From positions 22,926,333 to 22,990,332 of the forward strand of contig NC_092699.1 in NCBI RefSeq assembly GCF_964275005.1: a DNA stretch of 64,000 bases, given 5' to 3'. Under the pieces are notes generated by a model, which was not told the DNA's origin, searched no databases, and worked only from the letters and a program-made list of their open reading frames with translations. Below, piece by piece: positions 1 through 11,732 of the stretch (the stretch's first letter is position 1; each line of letters opens with the position of its first letter). Origin of the DNA: Diadema setosum. Its lineage: Eukaryota > Echinodermata > Echinoidea > Diadematoida > Diadematidae. The position numbers were made by a program, and so were the translations under genes.

Positions 1-243
1 ACTTTTTTTTGAAATTTGTGACAAAAGCCAGGTCGTACTGGCTCTAGCATCATCTCCAAACACTTAAGATTAAATTTACATATCAAATTATAAATAAAAT
101 TAATTTATAATTTTGGTGGCATAACAGGAGAGAAGATCATACCCTCTACCAGTACAGTTCTTTATAACCCTGTTAACGCAGGTGAATGGAATAGCTAGGA
201 AAATGATATGACGCCATTAATCTAATTGTTAAACCCGTCATCT

Positions 244-301
244 CCATCACGTCATCTCCGTCATGAAAAGTGACGGCCATGCACGGAGATGACGTTGATG
301 G
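244..301. repeat. Short hairpin-forming inverted repeat
   Basis: Two arms of about 18 nt (244-261 and 283-301) are complementary apart from one extra base, and enclose a 21-nt loop. The size resembles a small RNA precursor stem, but no conserved microRNA seed is recognised. It could equally be a decayed transposon terminus. Confidence 0.45.
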
Positions 302-2899
302 AATTTTTTCTTTAGTAAACTTACAAAATAATTGCCACAATAAAGACCAAGTGATATTGAAAATGCATGGTGTTAATCATATTGGAAGTCCTTTAACCAC
401 TGCTATGTATTTTTTATTGTTCAGTTGCAATAAATCCTTAATTTTGCCACAAAAAGTTATTTTAAATGAGGAAACACCCCATATCCCATAAAGATTGCGC
501 CCGTATTGAATGAAGTCAACATGCACGATGCATCTGATGCATGCACAACATTCATTGTGATTTTCCCACTTTATGAAAGATTTTCCATTTCTGAGACACT
601 TTTACTGACACTTATCATGCTTATTCTTCCAATAATTTGTAGGGCCTAATGCCGAAAATATACACTTATTAGCGAAGAATGGCCCATACAGCATGTAGAA
701 TACTATAGGGTGTCTACTCCTATGTAACTTGTAAACTAGCTCCTCCTGTCTGTCTGCATGCAAAAAAAAAAAAGAAAAAAAAGAAAAAAAAAAGAAGCAC
801 GCACGTGGGTCTTACCGTAATTCCGTGGAACATGTCCCCGACGCAACAGGCATGATGGGCATAAGGACTCCGATGACATAAAACGCCCTGCCTGCGACGA
901 CGGTAAGTTTACTGATTGCACATTTCCTTTAACCATAAATTTTGCGTTCTTGACATTCGATATTACAGCCACTCTGAAGCCGGACAATCGCAAAAATGAC
1001 ATTTTGACATATTTTGCGACCAATTAGAAGAAGCGAAATCTGCTGACTGTTGTCCCTCATCAGCTGCAAACTCCACCGTACTCTCGTCTATCAACTACAT
1101 TACATTGTTTCGCCGCATGCAAACGAATCTATAAAACAGCATGCATGGCATGGCATAAACGGCAGCGTACTAAGTATATACATAACTGGTTCGTGCAGTT
1201 ACAGGCGCCGCATGTGTTAGTGTGTGTAAGAAGCAGGCACACACAGGTTACATACCTGCGCATTCATTGAGAAAGGCCCACCTTCGCTTCACACACACTG
1301 CAATGTCTACAGGATGAACGAACTGTGAGGGGCGCATCGCATGCAGTGGACTGGTGAACCATTTTTCAAGATATCGACACTGGCGTGGCAATACATCAGT
1401 ACAGTGAAGTTGATAGAAAAAAGGATAGCTGTATTTATGTTTATTTATGATGTCAATTTGAAAAGAGTACATGAGATGTTAATTTCTATTGTTTTAAAAG
1501 CTTTTTAAAATACAAAATTTATCATTTTTAACTATAAAATTTATTTTTATTTTGAAATTAATATATTTAATGGTAGCCGTTGATCTTAAAATTTTGCAAA
1601 TATTGAAGTTGTCAAGACATGTACAACTAACAAGGAAAGAAAATGAAGGCCTAAAACAACGAAAAATCAGGTAAAATTTTAGATTTATCATTTGGAGATT
1701 TTGATTGATTCTCGTTGCAATTCACCGTTATTTTCCGTTGATTTTCTTTCACATAGTTTAACGAATAGTGAGCTTAGTATTTTGGAGCAAACTGTGAAAG
1801 TTGAGGCCACTGTCGGGCCCGTTACTCTCGATTTTTTTTTTTTCCTCGGTGGCGAACGCTTGCCTCTGTGTATTGCATGTTAAACCCATGTCGCGCCTGT
1901 GCTGTGTGTGTGTGTTTACCAACCTGTATGAACTGTACGAGTGTGTATCGTGATTTGTGTGTCTACGTCCACTGCGTGTTGAGTGTACGGTGCGTTAATC
2001 ACGATTTTTTTCCTTCTGATCCGTCACGAAAACCGGTGGCAGACTAGAAGTCCGCTTTCCTCTGCCAAATAAATAAACACGAATGGATGCGCGATTATAT
2101 GTATTATCTCTTGGCTTTCTGTTAGTGACACAATTGGAAGCGTTAGCTGTTGCCACTAAAGAAATCATTTGAATGCACATTCTAGACGACCACAGACCCC
2201 CGACATGCCAACCCAGACAATTGGTGGTGTACTGCCCAAACTAGAGTCCATGTACCTGAGCCGTTTGAGCTAGGGGGGCTACAAACACATGGGATGCACA
2301 CACAACCTGCATGTTGTTCACGGCCACGGCCTGGGGTCTGGTGTACACGGCTAACTTATACACTATTTATAGATCATTTACAATCATTGTCATATCAGGG
2401 TTCAAATTTATAAAATGACTAGACATCAAGATCTAGAAGTGAATGTTAAGGGAATTTTAGATCTTGATTGTAATTGTACTTTGTAGATCCAGAAGAAGTC
2501 CGAACTGTGCGGTATTGGTATTGCGAACATCTTGTGTCATGCCAAGTATTTTATATCAACTCAACATTTCTAATTTGAAAGTCGGTGATGAAAAATGAAA
2601 CTTTGAAAATAGAGTCTAGACCTAGGCTAATGCTATGTAACAAAATGTGACAACCGAATGTACTGGAATGGAAATTTACCTTGACAGGACTGTCGAGTGT
2701 CTGTCACTCAGTCTCAAGTTTGGCCAGTGAAAATGTCTTTCTGTTTTTGATTTTAAAGTTTGCATAGACATACACGCCAATATTTATGTAAGTGGAGATA
2801 AATTTTATATTTGCTAGATTTCCAGCAAAGCTGAAGCTATTTCTCATAGACCAGTCATAGCCTTTTGTATTGCCTAAAGGGATCATGATTTACATTGTA

Positions 2900-3362
2900 G
2901 TAATTGGTTAAGGTGAGATTTCAGCTTTTATTTATTTATTTATTTATTTTTTTTTTTTTTTTAAGCGAGATGCTCTGTAGGTTTCTACTTATGTTAACTT
3001 AAAAACTTTATGTAATGTGTAAAGAGCATATAATGAGGAATTCGAACTTTATTTGATGAAAATCAGTTTTGCAATGTCTGAGATATCCAGAAACAAAGTA
3101 AAAGGATCTAATAAAAGATGGGTCCCACCTGTTAATAGGATCACTTTGGGATCTCTGCCATTTCAAAACCAATTTTCATCAAATGAACTTTGCATTCCTT
3201 TTAGAATTTATATGTTCTTTCGTATTTCATACGGGTTTCCCATTGTCTTAAAAATCATTAAAAAATGTTGGAAACCTGAAGTCCTGTCTCAGCTGAAACT
3301 GTGCTATCCCTTTAAATTCTAAATGGTATAGATCTCAGCCCTACACCAACTACTGGTAATGC
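2900..3362. mobile_element. Dispersed foldback repeat, copy 1 (divergent)
   Basis: The block around 3020-3325 resembles the block at 36290-36626. Both contain a T-rich run, an 'agagcatataa' string, TTTGATGAAAA, and later its reverse complement TTTTCATCAAATGAAC about 110 bases downstream. Both end near 'cctttaaatt' followed by a 'ctacaccaac' or 'taacaccaac' string. The internal palindromy suggests a non-autonomous DNA transposon (MITE-like). The outer ends of this copy are uncertain and no coding capacity is seen. Confidence 0.55.
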
Positions 3363-3440
3363 ATTTTCAAGAAGGAAATAATAGATGTAGCCTGTAAGTG
3401 TAGGCATCTCAAGTTTCTCAAGTAAAAAACACACATTTTT

Positions 3441-3499
3441 ATGCCATTATAGTGTAGTACCTGGCAATTTTGCAGTTCATACGTGTACTATAATGGCAT
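3441..3499. repeat. Small inverted repeat
   Basis: ATGCCATTATAGT at the left end is exactly complementary to ACTATAATGGCAT at the right end, with further GTAC complementarity inside. It is a 59-bp hairpin, probably a remnant of a small foldback transposon. Confidence 0.5.
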
Positions 3500-5585
3500 T
3501 CCTTGCTTGTAATTTTTCTGTTTTTGAAATAAACCTACATGTACCTTAGCGTCCACCTGCTATAATACAGCCACTAAGAACAATGTCTACCCCCCCCCCC
3601 CCCCACAAAAAAAAAGCCATGTTAAGACCCTGTCTAGAGCGGCCACCTATGTATATTGACCCCTTTTTTTCATCTCCCTTACAATTGTACATACATGATG
3701 GTCTCTGTAGACAGGTTTGACTAGATGGAGTATTTTTGATAACACAAAAACTCTGCAGGTACAAGTACAATGTACACTGTGTTGTATCTAGAGACAATGC
3801 ATGGACATGATTTTATTCATGTATGGTAGACAATTGTAGGCTACAAATTGTTTTGGCTAAAATGTTCATGGCTTGGCCTAGGTCACTGGCATGGTAGGCT
3901 TCCCTCTTGCTCTACAATGTAGGTGTAATGAGATGTTTTTAGTAGTAGTTAAGACAGAAATTGCTCTTTTCTTTTTTTATTGCACTTCCTGCCAACATGG
4001 AAATAATAATTAGCACAACTGAATTCATGTAGATAAACACAAAACAAATCTTATTATATATGGATGCTTTCATTTTTGCATTAGTATCCCAAAGTACAAA
4101 TGATTTGTCAATGTTTACATTTTATATGTTCATGAGAATTGACATCATACTGAATATTTTCTTGCCTTGCACTGTTACAATGTATGCTGGCTAAAGTTTG
4201 TTTTAGATATTGCTGTAGGAGTATGATTGACCCTAGAATATCATATTACATAGATTTCAGGTCCCGTATCATGAAGAAAGTAGAAAATGCTCCTATGTGG
4301 TATCTTTTCACTGATCATGAAGAGAATGACTGTGTGAAGTTGCTGTTGTATAATGTACACATACTACATTTTTGACTTGTCAGAAACTTGGGTGAATAAT
4401 TTTGTGATTGATGGATGATGAGTGTATATCAATTGTCATTCTACATTTATAACAACAACACCTGTCATGCATTGTCCGAATGTGCTGCTTATAATGTACT
4501 TTCCCCTTGTGCTAGTGACTTGTACCTACCACTTGGTATGTCTTTTTTTTTTTCTTTTTCTTTTTTAAACAGAGGCGTTATCATACATGTAGCTTACTTT
4601 AAAGACAATTTGCTACTCATCTTCAATCTGTCATCTTTCATACTCAAAATACAGCCTGCATAAGCTTTCAGTTCTTCTCTAACAACATCCGCGCACTGCC
4701 TTACTCATTTCAAGCACAAGAGTACTGAAAATGTTGAAGCATGCATGACAGTCGTGCAATGTCTTGGAGTAGATGGTCCTTGTTTTGTGCATTTACATAG
4801 TGAATCTTGGAAAGATGAAAGCTATGATTTTTGCATGCTTTTTGCATTTTGCAAAACAGAAAAGAAATCGAGACTAATTGAGTTTTGTTTGCCTTAAATT
4901 GTACTAATAGCTGAATTTTGTCTTCATTCTTAATTCAATGGCAGACAACTGTATAAAATCTCTTTATCTGATAATTTTCAAAGTCTGTTACACACAGTAA
5001 ATGTTTTGAGTACATTCTGCACATCTAAATTCCATGAATACACAATATAAATATGTAATTTGTCCATGAAGGGTAAACTGTAAATAGATGCAAGTCTTTT
5101 CCAGGACCCATGTGACCTAGTGACAGAGATATATGCACATATAATGTAGACATAGCTTTCTATAATGTTGTTGATGACAAGAAATGGGAATGTGGCAGGT
5201 TATTGCAAGGTATATTGTTGTAAATACAAGCTGTCACAAATTCCATGTTATGTTTTTTTGTTTTTGTTTTTGTTTTTGTTTTGACAGGGAGTGTTCTGCA
5301 CAAATAAAAGTGTACATGACACTTAGCAACTTTTTGTTTGGAGCCACTTGTCCCCACCCCTAAAACTTTATATTGCACCTCTGGTGTGGAGGTGATGATT
5401 ATTGATGTCAGTTCCTTTTATGTTTATCTTGTAGAAACTTTAACAAATTTGCATGAAAAGTAGCGACGACAATGCGCGATCACATATGAGAGGGACCTGG
5501 TTGCAGCCACGTATCCTAACTCCCGGTCTACCCCCCCGTTCAGCCCACAAGCAAAACGAGTCGACCAACCAGATAGATGTGAAGA

Positions 5586-5663
5586 ATGAGTGAAATCAGT
5601 ATGGCATCCTCACTTCCAGCCAACCTTGAGACTGCATACATATGGGCTCGGGACCAAATGGAG
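5586..5663 (+). CDS. ZNF384-like: Zinc-finger transcription factor, coding exon 1 (N terminus)
   Basis: This exon supplies the first 26 residues, starting MSEISMASSLP and ending WARDQME, and stops at an AG|GTATGT donor. An in-frame TGA lies two codons before the ATG, so 5586 is the first possible start in this frame; a second in-frame ATG lies five codons later. A TTGTAG acceptor at 5434 suggests a 5' UTR exon beginning at 5435. The exon ends in phase 0 and exon 2 begins in phase 0. The call rests on splice signals, phase agreement with the next two exons and protein-like codons, because the N terminus of this family is poorly conserved. A first exon further upstream, or a different start in some isoforms, is possible. 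Confidence 0.68.
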
Positions 5664-6818
5664 GTATGTTGTTTAAACGTGAGCCCCGGTGGGGTTTCAT
5701 CGTCCCCATTTCAGAGCTGTACTGCCAATTCCCCAAATACTGACTTGTGAGTTCACCACCCGAAAGTAATGCATTCTACCAACTTCTTCGTGAGCGAGAC
5801 TTCGTAGGTAGTACCCAGTAGGTGTTACTGTCTTCAGCTGGTAGTGAGATGGGGGGGGGGGGGGGGGGGGTCAGTCACAGTGAGCCACTAAAGATGATCC
5901 AGACATGCTTGATCGATGCAAGTGACATTTCATTTTGTCTTTACAATTACAACTTGTACTTACATTCTTCAACACAGAGCCAATGTAGCATTCTCTGTAA
6001 TATCAGTCTAAATAGACAAACTTGCTGTCAGAAATGACACAAGTAGCTGAATGGGTGTGATACTGAGCCAATAGAGGTGTTCTAAGAGAAAAGTGAGGAG
6101 ATGGCTTCGATTTCTTTTTTCTTCTTTTGGTTCGTTCCAATTAGGGTCAGATTAAGAAGCACACCTCAGTTGTACACACCAGTTGTAAATACCCATAAAA
6201 CCTGAAACATTTCTTGCATTGTCTGCCTTTCATCACTGAAGAATGAAGTAAGTTTCACTTTTACGTGCATGGGTAGAGATAAATTAGTTGTAATGTGGAG
6301 AAAAAAACCCAAAACAAAACAATACAAAGAAACAACAAAATTTAGTTCAACAGGGAATACATGAGCCAGGCAGCGAAATACACACATTTGCACACTCCGC
6401 AACCCAAATGCCTACGAACAAAGACACACAAATGAGAGCGGCCACCTTTAAAGTGCTCTAAACCTATGGGACGTCATTGACATGGTTACTCTACACTAAA
6501 ATTTGTCATTTTGCATCATGGTACACTATGAGTAAGAAAGTCATTTTCACAACATCTAAAATTGATCCAACTGTTACATTTTTTAGCATCACAGTTCTCT
6601 ACACTTTCGGACTGGCATGTGTCTTGTATGACATTGTATTTTATAGCATGTGCACACAGCTGCTTGATCGTAACTGTTTGCAAGTTTGCATGCATTTCCA
6701 TTGAAACTTTCTAACACAAGTTTTAAAGCAGAGCATTGCATTGTGCAACATGTACATTCACTGAATTCACAGCCGAGATGTGTGTGTGAACACCCTGTAT
6801 AGCTCATTCAGTCTAAAT

Positions 6819-7101
6819 GGCCCGAATTCACGAAGGTGGTACAATTGTAACCATGGTTTAAACCATGGACAAAGACCATAGTTTTGTATGGGGTACCAAG
6901 TGTCACATGGCCTACATGTATGTCGTTACAAAATCAGTCATTTCATCGATTTCGTCAACAAAATGTTAACATTACGTCGACGAAATGACTGATTTTGTAA
7001 CGAAATAGGCCATGCGACACTTGACGCCCCATAAAAAACTACGGTCTTTGTCCATGGTTTAAACCAGGTTTTCAATTGTACCACCTTCGTGAATTTGGGC
7101 C
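6819..7101. mobile_element. Nested foldback element (MITE) in intron 1
   Basis: The outer arms begin GGCCCGAATTCACGAAGGTGG and end with its near-exact complement CACCTTCGTGAATTTGGGCC. Inside, a second layer pairs CATGGTTTAAACCATGG with its copy at the right, then GGGG/CCCC strings, then a third layer pairs CGTTACAAAATCAGTCATTTC with GAAATGACTGATTTTGTAACG. There is no coding capacity. The inner layer resembles the element at 46143-46342, which points to one family with different outer ends. Confidence 0.8.
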
Positions 7102-7716
7102 ATGGTGTGTATTACTAGAGGTGTTGTCTGAAATTTATTAGAAATGATGGATTTGTTTTTAAAAAATGGCAGTCTATATGATATATTCATTTTAGAGTAT
7201 GGCTTCTCTCCCAGGCCTGCCTTTAGCAAGCAAACAAAATCAAAGGGACCTGTGTAACATCTTATCCATAAATGCTAAGGTACTACATTATGTGTGTGCT
7301 AGGCAGGATGCAAATTTTTGGTTTTAGAGTAGCACAAGTTGGATTCTGTTTAACAATACCTTGGTCTTCAACTTCACAGTAATTTTCATGTTACCTATCC
7401 ATCACATGCTGATGGATATGCCATTCATGATGTTTTTGTAGGGATTGATGTCATGATATGAGAGGCAAACCTACAAGTGTGGTAATTTGTGTGTGTGTGT
7501 GTGTCTTCTGTTCAATGTAATGCCATAATTTACCCCATCATGCCGTCTCAAATTACGGGCAGTGTACAACTTGTACTTCAGGATACATTTAAGTTGCAAG
7601 CCCTCAACATATTCTCAAGATGCCAACATCAGAATGATTTGTAAAAACCACAAGACATATTGTATCCAAGCTGCCTATTATGAAAATCTTCCATGAACTT
7701 CTGTTTGTTTTCTCTT

Positions 7717-7897
7717 AGAGTTTTGGATATCTTGCATACTTGTATGTTGTTAAAGTAAAATTAACTGAAGTGGACTTCATATAAATCATATGTGGCCATA
7801 TCTGTTTTCTATGAGAGGGTTTTGGGTATCATCCTGTAAAAGTAAAATTAACTAAAATGGACTTCATAAATAATATGTATAAATCATATGTGGCCAA
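7717..7897 (+). repeat. Local tandem duplication
   Basis: Two diverged units (about 7717-7800 and 7813-7897) share a GAGNGTTTTGG(A/G)TATC start, an AAGTAAAATTAACT middle and a TAAATCATATGTGGCCA end. It lies wholly within intron 1 and has no apparent coding role. Confidence 0.6.
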
Positions 7898-7994
7898 AAA
7901 GCACTGTTCAGATGGCAGTATTAGCCAAGTGAGTGTATTATCTGTCATAAAATTAACTTGTTTCGTGTTTATATTTTTGTGTCTTCCCTTGCAG

Positions 7995-8058
7995 CAAGTT
8001 ACAAGATTTCCTATCAGAGTGCCTCATCTTGTCAATGCTACGAAGCAAGAGAGGGCAA
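7995..8058 (+). CDS. ZNF384-like: Zinc-finger transcription factor, coding exon 2
   Basis: This 64-base exon is bounded by a strong acceptor (pyrimidine-rich CTTCCCTTGCAG) and a near-consensus donor (GTAAGT). Read from phase 0 it encodes QVTRFPIRVPHL and then VNATKQERA, leaving one base that completes the first codon of exon 3 (A|AT, Asn). Both exon phases are met exactly, which is the main support. No domain is recognised in this piece, and the N-terminal segment of this family is variable. Extending the ORF across the acceptor would add intronic sequence, so the exon and not the open frame is the feature. Confidence 0.68.
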
Positions 8059-10305
8059 GTAAGTGACTCCAAAGGGACAAATAAGAAAAGAGAAATACAT
8101 ATGTGTGCAACCCAAATAAATAATAAATATGATACAGGTCACTCTTCTACAATAGAATGGCAAACTTGGGCTATATTCAGGCAAACAGATTGAGCCTATT
8201 CATCAGCAGGACGTCGTTGTTGTCTCAGGTGCATAGCGGCATTGCGGAAATGAGACTTTGACTGACCAAAATGTGACAGTTTGGTCAGTCCACATAACAT
8301 ACATTGTATCTGTATGTTCACCATCAGGTCTAGAAATGGTATAAAACCCGGTGTTCAATAGCATTTTAGAGTTCCTCTATCTTTCAAATCAATATCAGGC
8401 AACCATTCAATTAATTAAAAAAATAAATAAATAAAAAAAAGGTTTTCAATGAACAAGTATTATTTGACCTACATGTGTCAGTACATAGATGCCAGACCGG
8501 TGTAACATGCATTCGCCCAAAGATTTTCATTTTGGCATAAATTCTAATGTCCGCTTAGTTTGTAAGAATTTTGGGGCAAAGCTACCGGTATATCTCAATA
8601 AAGTTTTCTAAAAGGTCATATTGTATTGGGGGGTAAATCCATAATGCACATTCGAAACGGAAAATAACACAGCATCCCTGAAATGGCCCTTTTACATGGA
8701 CATACCCTGCATCTAATGGAGTATTTACTATCCAACCGGTGCTTTGTTACACTCGCTGGATACCAATTTGTTCATGGGTAACCCATGAACAAATTGGTAT
8801 CCAGCAAGTGTAACAAAGCACCAGTTGCATAGTAGATGCTCCATTAGATGCCTTTCGAACCAATTCAGTAAGCAAAGCTGCCAGCTGCAGGGGCTCCCAG
8901 ATAAATTCAGTTTGATCTCAGTCGTACATTTATTCTTTCTCAAAACTATTCCACAAAAGTTGGCTTTAGGCTAATAGTTGGTATCTACTTTGTTATACTA
9001 CACATTATATCTAACCACTGGTTGGGAAGGGTTAATGTTCGGTAAGGTATTTGGTCTATTGCTTTCTTTGAAGAATGAAACTACTTCATTGAAATCCTTG
9101 ACTTTTGTTGTGTAGTGATATCTTCACAGCAGCCACAACAAGCTTGCAGTGCTGTCCATCAAATCATTAATCAAAATAATGATCAGCCTTTTTAGTTGGT
9201 TGCACAAGCAAATGCTAAAATTATATCTGTTATAAACAGACCAATCATATATATATGAATGTTGAAGAGATTCTTTTAATGATATAACGGAGGGATTTTG
9301 ACATTTATATTTACATGTAATTTGGTATCGTGATATTTTCACAGAAAGATAATTGACTAGAAAGAAAAAATCTTTTGATAAAAGAGAGAGAAGCAAATTG
9401 CAAGAAACCATCATTCTAGAGAACATGATCGTATGGTGAAAAGGTCATGACAGTTTTAAGCATTTAAAATCAACTTAAGTTTTCTACCAGTGATTCGTGG
9501 AGAAAAGATGACATTTTATGAATCTGGTATGCCCACTTCATACCATCCTGTGCCAAACGTGGGTGTTCATTGTGCGCTCACAAGCAGTTGCACAATGTAG
9601 GCCACCTGTTGCATACACTTGTATCTGGACCAAGTTTCTGGTCCGAGTTGCAAAATGTTGAGTGTTGTATGTACTAAGCCTTGAAAGGGAATCACTGTTT
9701 TGTGCCTAGAATATGTGCCTAGGATTGGAATAGTTCAAGTTGAATTGAATTGAATGGAATTGAATACAGACACCAAATGAGACATTTATAAAACAAAGTG
9801 AATATCATCGGTGTGATGTGTGTGCTATTGCAGGCTATTATTTGTGTTTGTTGATGCATTGTAACCGTTAATGAGAAATCACTATTTCTAACGATGTGTC
9901 TTTAAACAGCACTTTTTTTTTTTCAATTTAAAGTCCATGCATATGGCCTAAGTCTGTTTCAGTCATTGTGCAAATTGTGTAAAGATGACATTGTACAGAT
10001 ACATGAGCATTTGAAAAATATGGTCATACAGCATGTGTGGTTGGTAAACAAGCATATCGAACTGGATGCGAGATGTAAACTGTTGAATAATATGTAGAAA
10101 ATCCTGTTTTTCATTTCATAAATCATGTGGTGATTTTAATGAGTTTCTCATTTTCAATGCCTTTTTATTTGAATTTATGGAAGAGTGCAACTTTAGGGAC
10201 CAAAATAATGAGATTGAAACAATTAAGACATGAATTTGCTGAAAAATAATAATATGTTCATGTATCTTGCTAATTGCCTGTGTATGTTTTCTTGCTTATT
10301 TTCAG
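8059..10305 (+). other. Intron 2 of the zinc-finger gene
   Basis: It starts GTAAGT and ends with the strong acceptor TTGCTTATTTTCAG. It contains the near-perfect palindrome at 8709-8851, an A-rich run near 8418-8440, a short (TTGAA)n tract near 9737-9766 that resembles a LINE tail, and otherwise unremarkable AT-rich sequence. No coding exon is seen. Confidence 0.65.
8709..8851. mobile_element. Near-perfect palindromic element (MITE-like)
   Basis: The block is one inverted repeat of about 143 bp. It begins GCATCTAATGGAG, ends with its complement CTCCATTAGATGC, and its centre lies near 8780 at CATGGGTAACCCATG. Only a few arm positions mismatch and there is almost no loop. That fits a recently inserted or conversion-maintained foldback transposon. 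No target-site duplication was defined with confidence. Confidence 0.75.
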
Positions 10306-11732
10306 ATTTTGAACAAGCCAAAGCAATGGAAAGGTTTCCACTGCCTTTGCCACCACAGCTTGCCCATGATATGAATATAGGCCTCCTTCAACAGCAACAA
10401 CAGCAGCAACAGCAACATCAGCAGCAGCAGCAGCAGGCACAACAGCAACAACAGCAAAACGAGAAAGCAATCAACAACCACCAGCAGTCCTCTGGTAACA
10501 GCGCCAGCATGATCTCCAGCCAGGCCGCCCACAGCCAGCCCGGTCCCAGCCAGCCCCCGACTACCCAGGCTGGCCCGCCCGCATCAGGGCCCGGCTCTGG
10601 TAAGCGAGGGAGGAAGCCGGGATCCAAGTCCCGCAACAGCCAGGGCCATCTGACTTCCCCTGTGACAGGGGAGCCGCGGGTGAGGCCGGGCCCCACGCTG
10701 GAAGATATGGCGGGGGATGGGCGAGAGTATCGGTGCAAGATCTGCCCCCAGGTCTACTACAGTAAGTCTGATGTCCTGCTCCATGCTCGTTCACATAAGG
10801 AGGGTAAGCCTTATAAATGCGATGATTGCGGTAAGGCCTTTGCCAGTACGTCGTACGTGAACCAGCACATGAAGGTGCACACGAATGAGAAACCCTACCA
10901 ATGTACTTTTTGTGAAAAGACGTTCAAGCAGCTCTCCCACTTGCAGCAGCACACTCGGATCCACACAGGGGAGCGCCCCTACAGGTGCAACCAGCCTGGC
11001 TGCGAGAAGTCCTTTACACAGCTGTCCAACCTGCAGCAGCACTGGAGGCGGCACAACAAGGACAAGCCGTACAAGTGTCGTGACTGCTACCGAGCGTTTG
11101 ACGACCTGGAGATGCTGCAGAATCACTCGCATTCGCACGAAAACAACCGGCGGGAGAAGCGCTTCTCGTGTGGCGTTTGTGGCAAGTCGTACGTGCAGGA
11201 GCTGTACTTGATGAAGCACATGGAGAAGCACCCTCACGTGGTCGGCCAGACGATCAACATCATCAACCACACAACCAACTCGGTGACGACTGTCACCCCG
11301 CCCATCAGCACGGCTCACACAAACCCGCCACCGGAGTTCAAGCCGCGGCGGAAAAAGAAGCGAGCGAACCGCACTCCAGCAACCACGGCTTGCCTGGATA
11401 ACCCTATGCCCCTCCCACCGGTCAGCGTCATGTCCAACTCCAACCCCTCCTTAGAGCGCAACTCCTACAGCGTGCCCCCGCCCCCAGCTCCTCACCACGA
11501 AGTCAGACAGGGTAGCGAGACGCCAGGACCAAGCATAACGATGCCCCACTCACAGTCAGCCCAGCTGCACCACACCAATGGCATCATGGCCACCCAAGCT
11601 ATGGGTCTAGCTCACAACATGGCCACCACTATACATTCAGCCCTCCCTCCTTTCCACAATCCGGGCTCCCTTTCCATGCCGTTAGCGGGCGTCAATCCTG
11701 TCCTCTCCACGGTCTATAACATGGCCAGGTGA
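10306..11732 (+). CDS. ZNF384-like: C2H2 zinc-finger transcription factor, main exon (ZNF384/ZNF362/rotund-LIN-29 type)
   Basis: This exon encodes about 475 residues of a protein of about 522 when joined to exons 1 and 2. In spliced numbering it holds a poly-Gln tract (about residues 74-98), a Ser/Pro-rich stretch, a basic AT-hook-like GKRGRKPGSKSR, six C2H2 fingers (about 189-211, 217-239, 245-267, 273-297, 303-325, 334-356), a basic KPRRKKKRANR and a Pro/Ser/Met-rich tail. Fingers 3-4, with QLSHLQQHTRIHTGERPY and a CNQPGCEKSFTQLSNLQ finger having a four-residue Cys-Cys gap, are diagnostic of the ZNF384/ZNF362, Drosophila rotund/squeeze and nematode LIN-29 family. Known members are nuclear DNA-binding regulators, and ZNF384 prefers A/T-rich tracts. 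The acceptor is at 10305. The in-exon ATG at 10326 would give a shorter form lacking exons 1 and 2. The last codons overlap a CAG|GTGAGG donor, so the TGA at 11730-11732 may be used only in an unspliced isoform. The product is clear; the exact ends are less so. Confidence 0.95.

Larger units (their letters stand above)
1..5434. other. Non-coding region upstream of the zinc-finger gene
   Basis: No ORF here has protein-like composition, splice context or family motifs. The stretch holds a short hairpin near 244-301, an A-rich run at 768-796, a small inverted repeat around 2426-2467, one copy of a dispersed palindromic repeat (about 2900-3362), a small inverted repeat at 3441-3499 and scattered homopolymers. 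A TATA-like string (TATAAAA, near 1130) lies in a locally CpG-richer patch, but nothing links it to a transcript. Confidence 0.6.
5664..7994 (+). other. Intron 1 of the zinc-finger gene
   Basis: It begins GTATGT and ends in a pyrimidine-rich tract followed by TTGCAG. It holds a 20-G homopolymer at 5851-5870, a nested foldback element at 6819-7101, a (TG)n run near 7491-7503 and a local tandem duplication at 7717-7897. No further coding exon was found, although the phases would allow a cassette exon of a length divisible by three. Confidence 0.65.

Noticed and set aside
10270..11318. Several long ORFs on the minus strand and in other frames across the zinc-finger exon
   Set aside because: They are frame shadows of a GC-rich, strongly biased coding exon. 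They show only Leu/Val/Ala or poly-Cys runs from the CAG repeats, and no family motifs.
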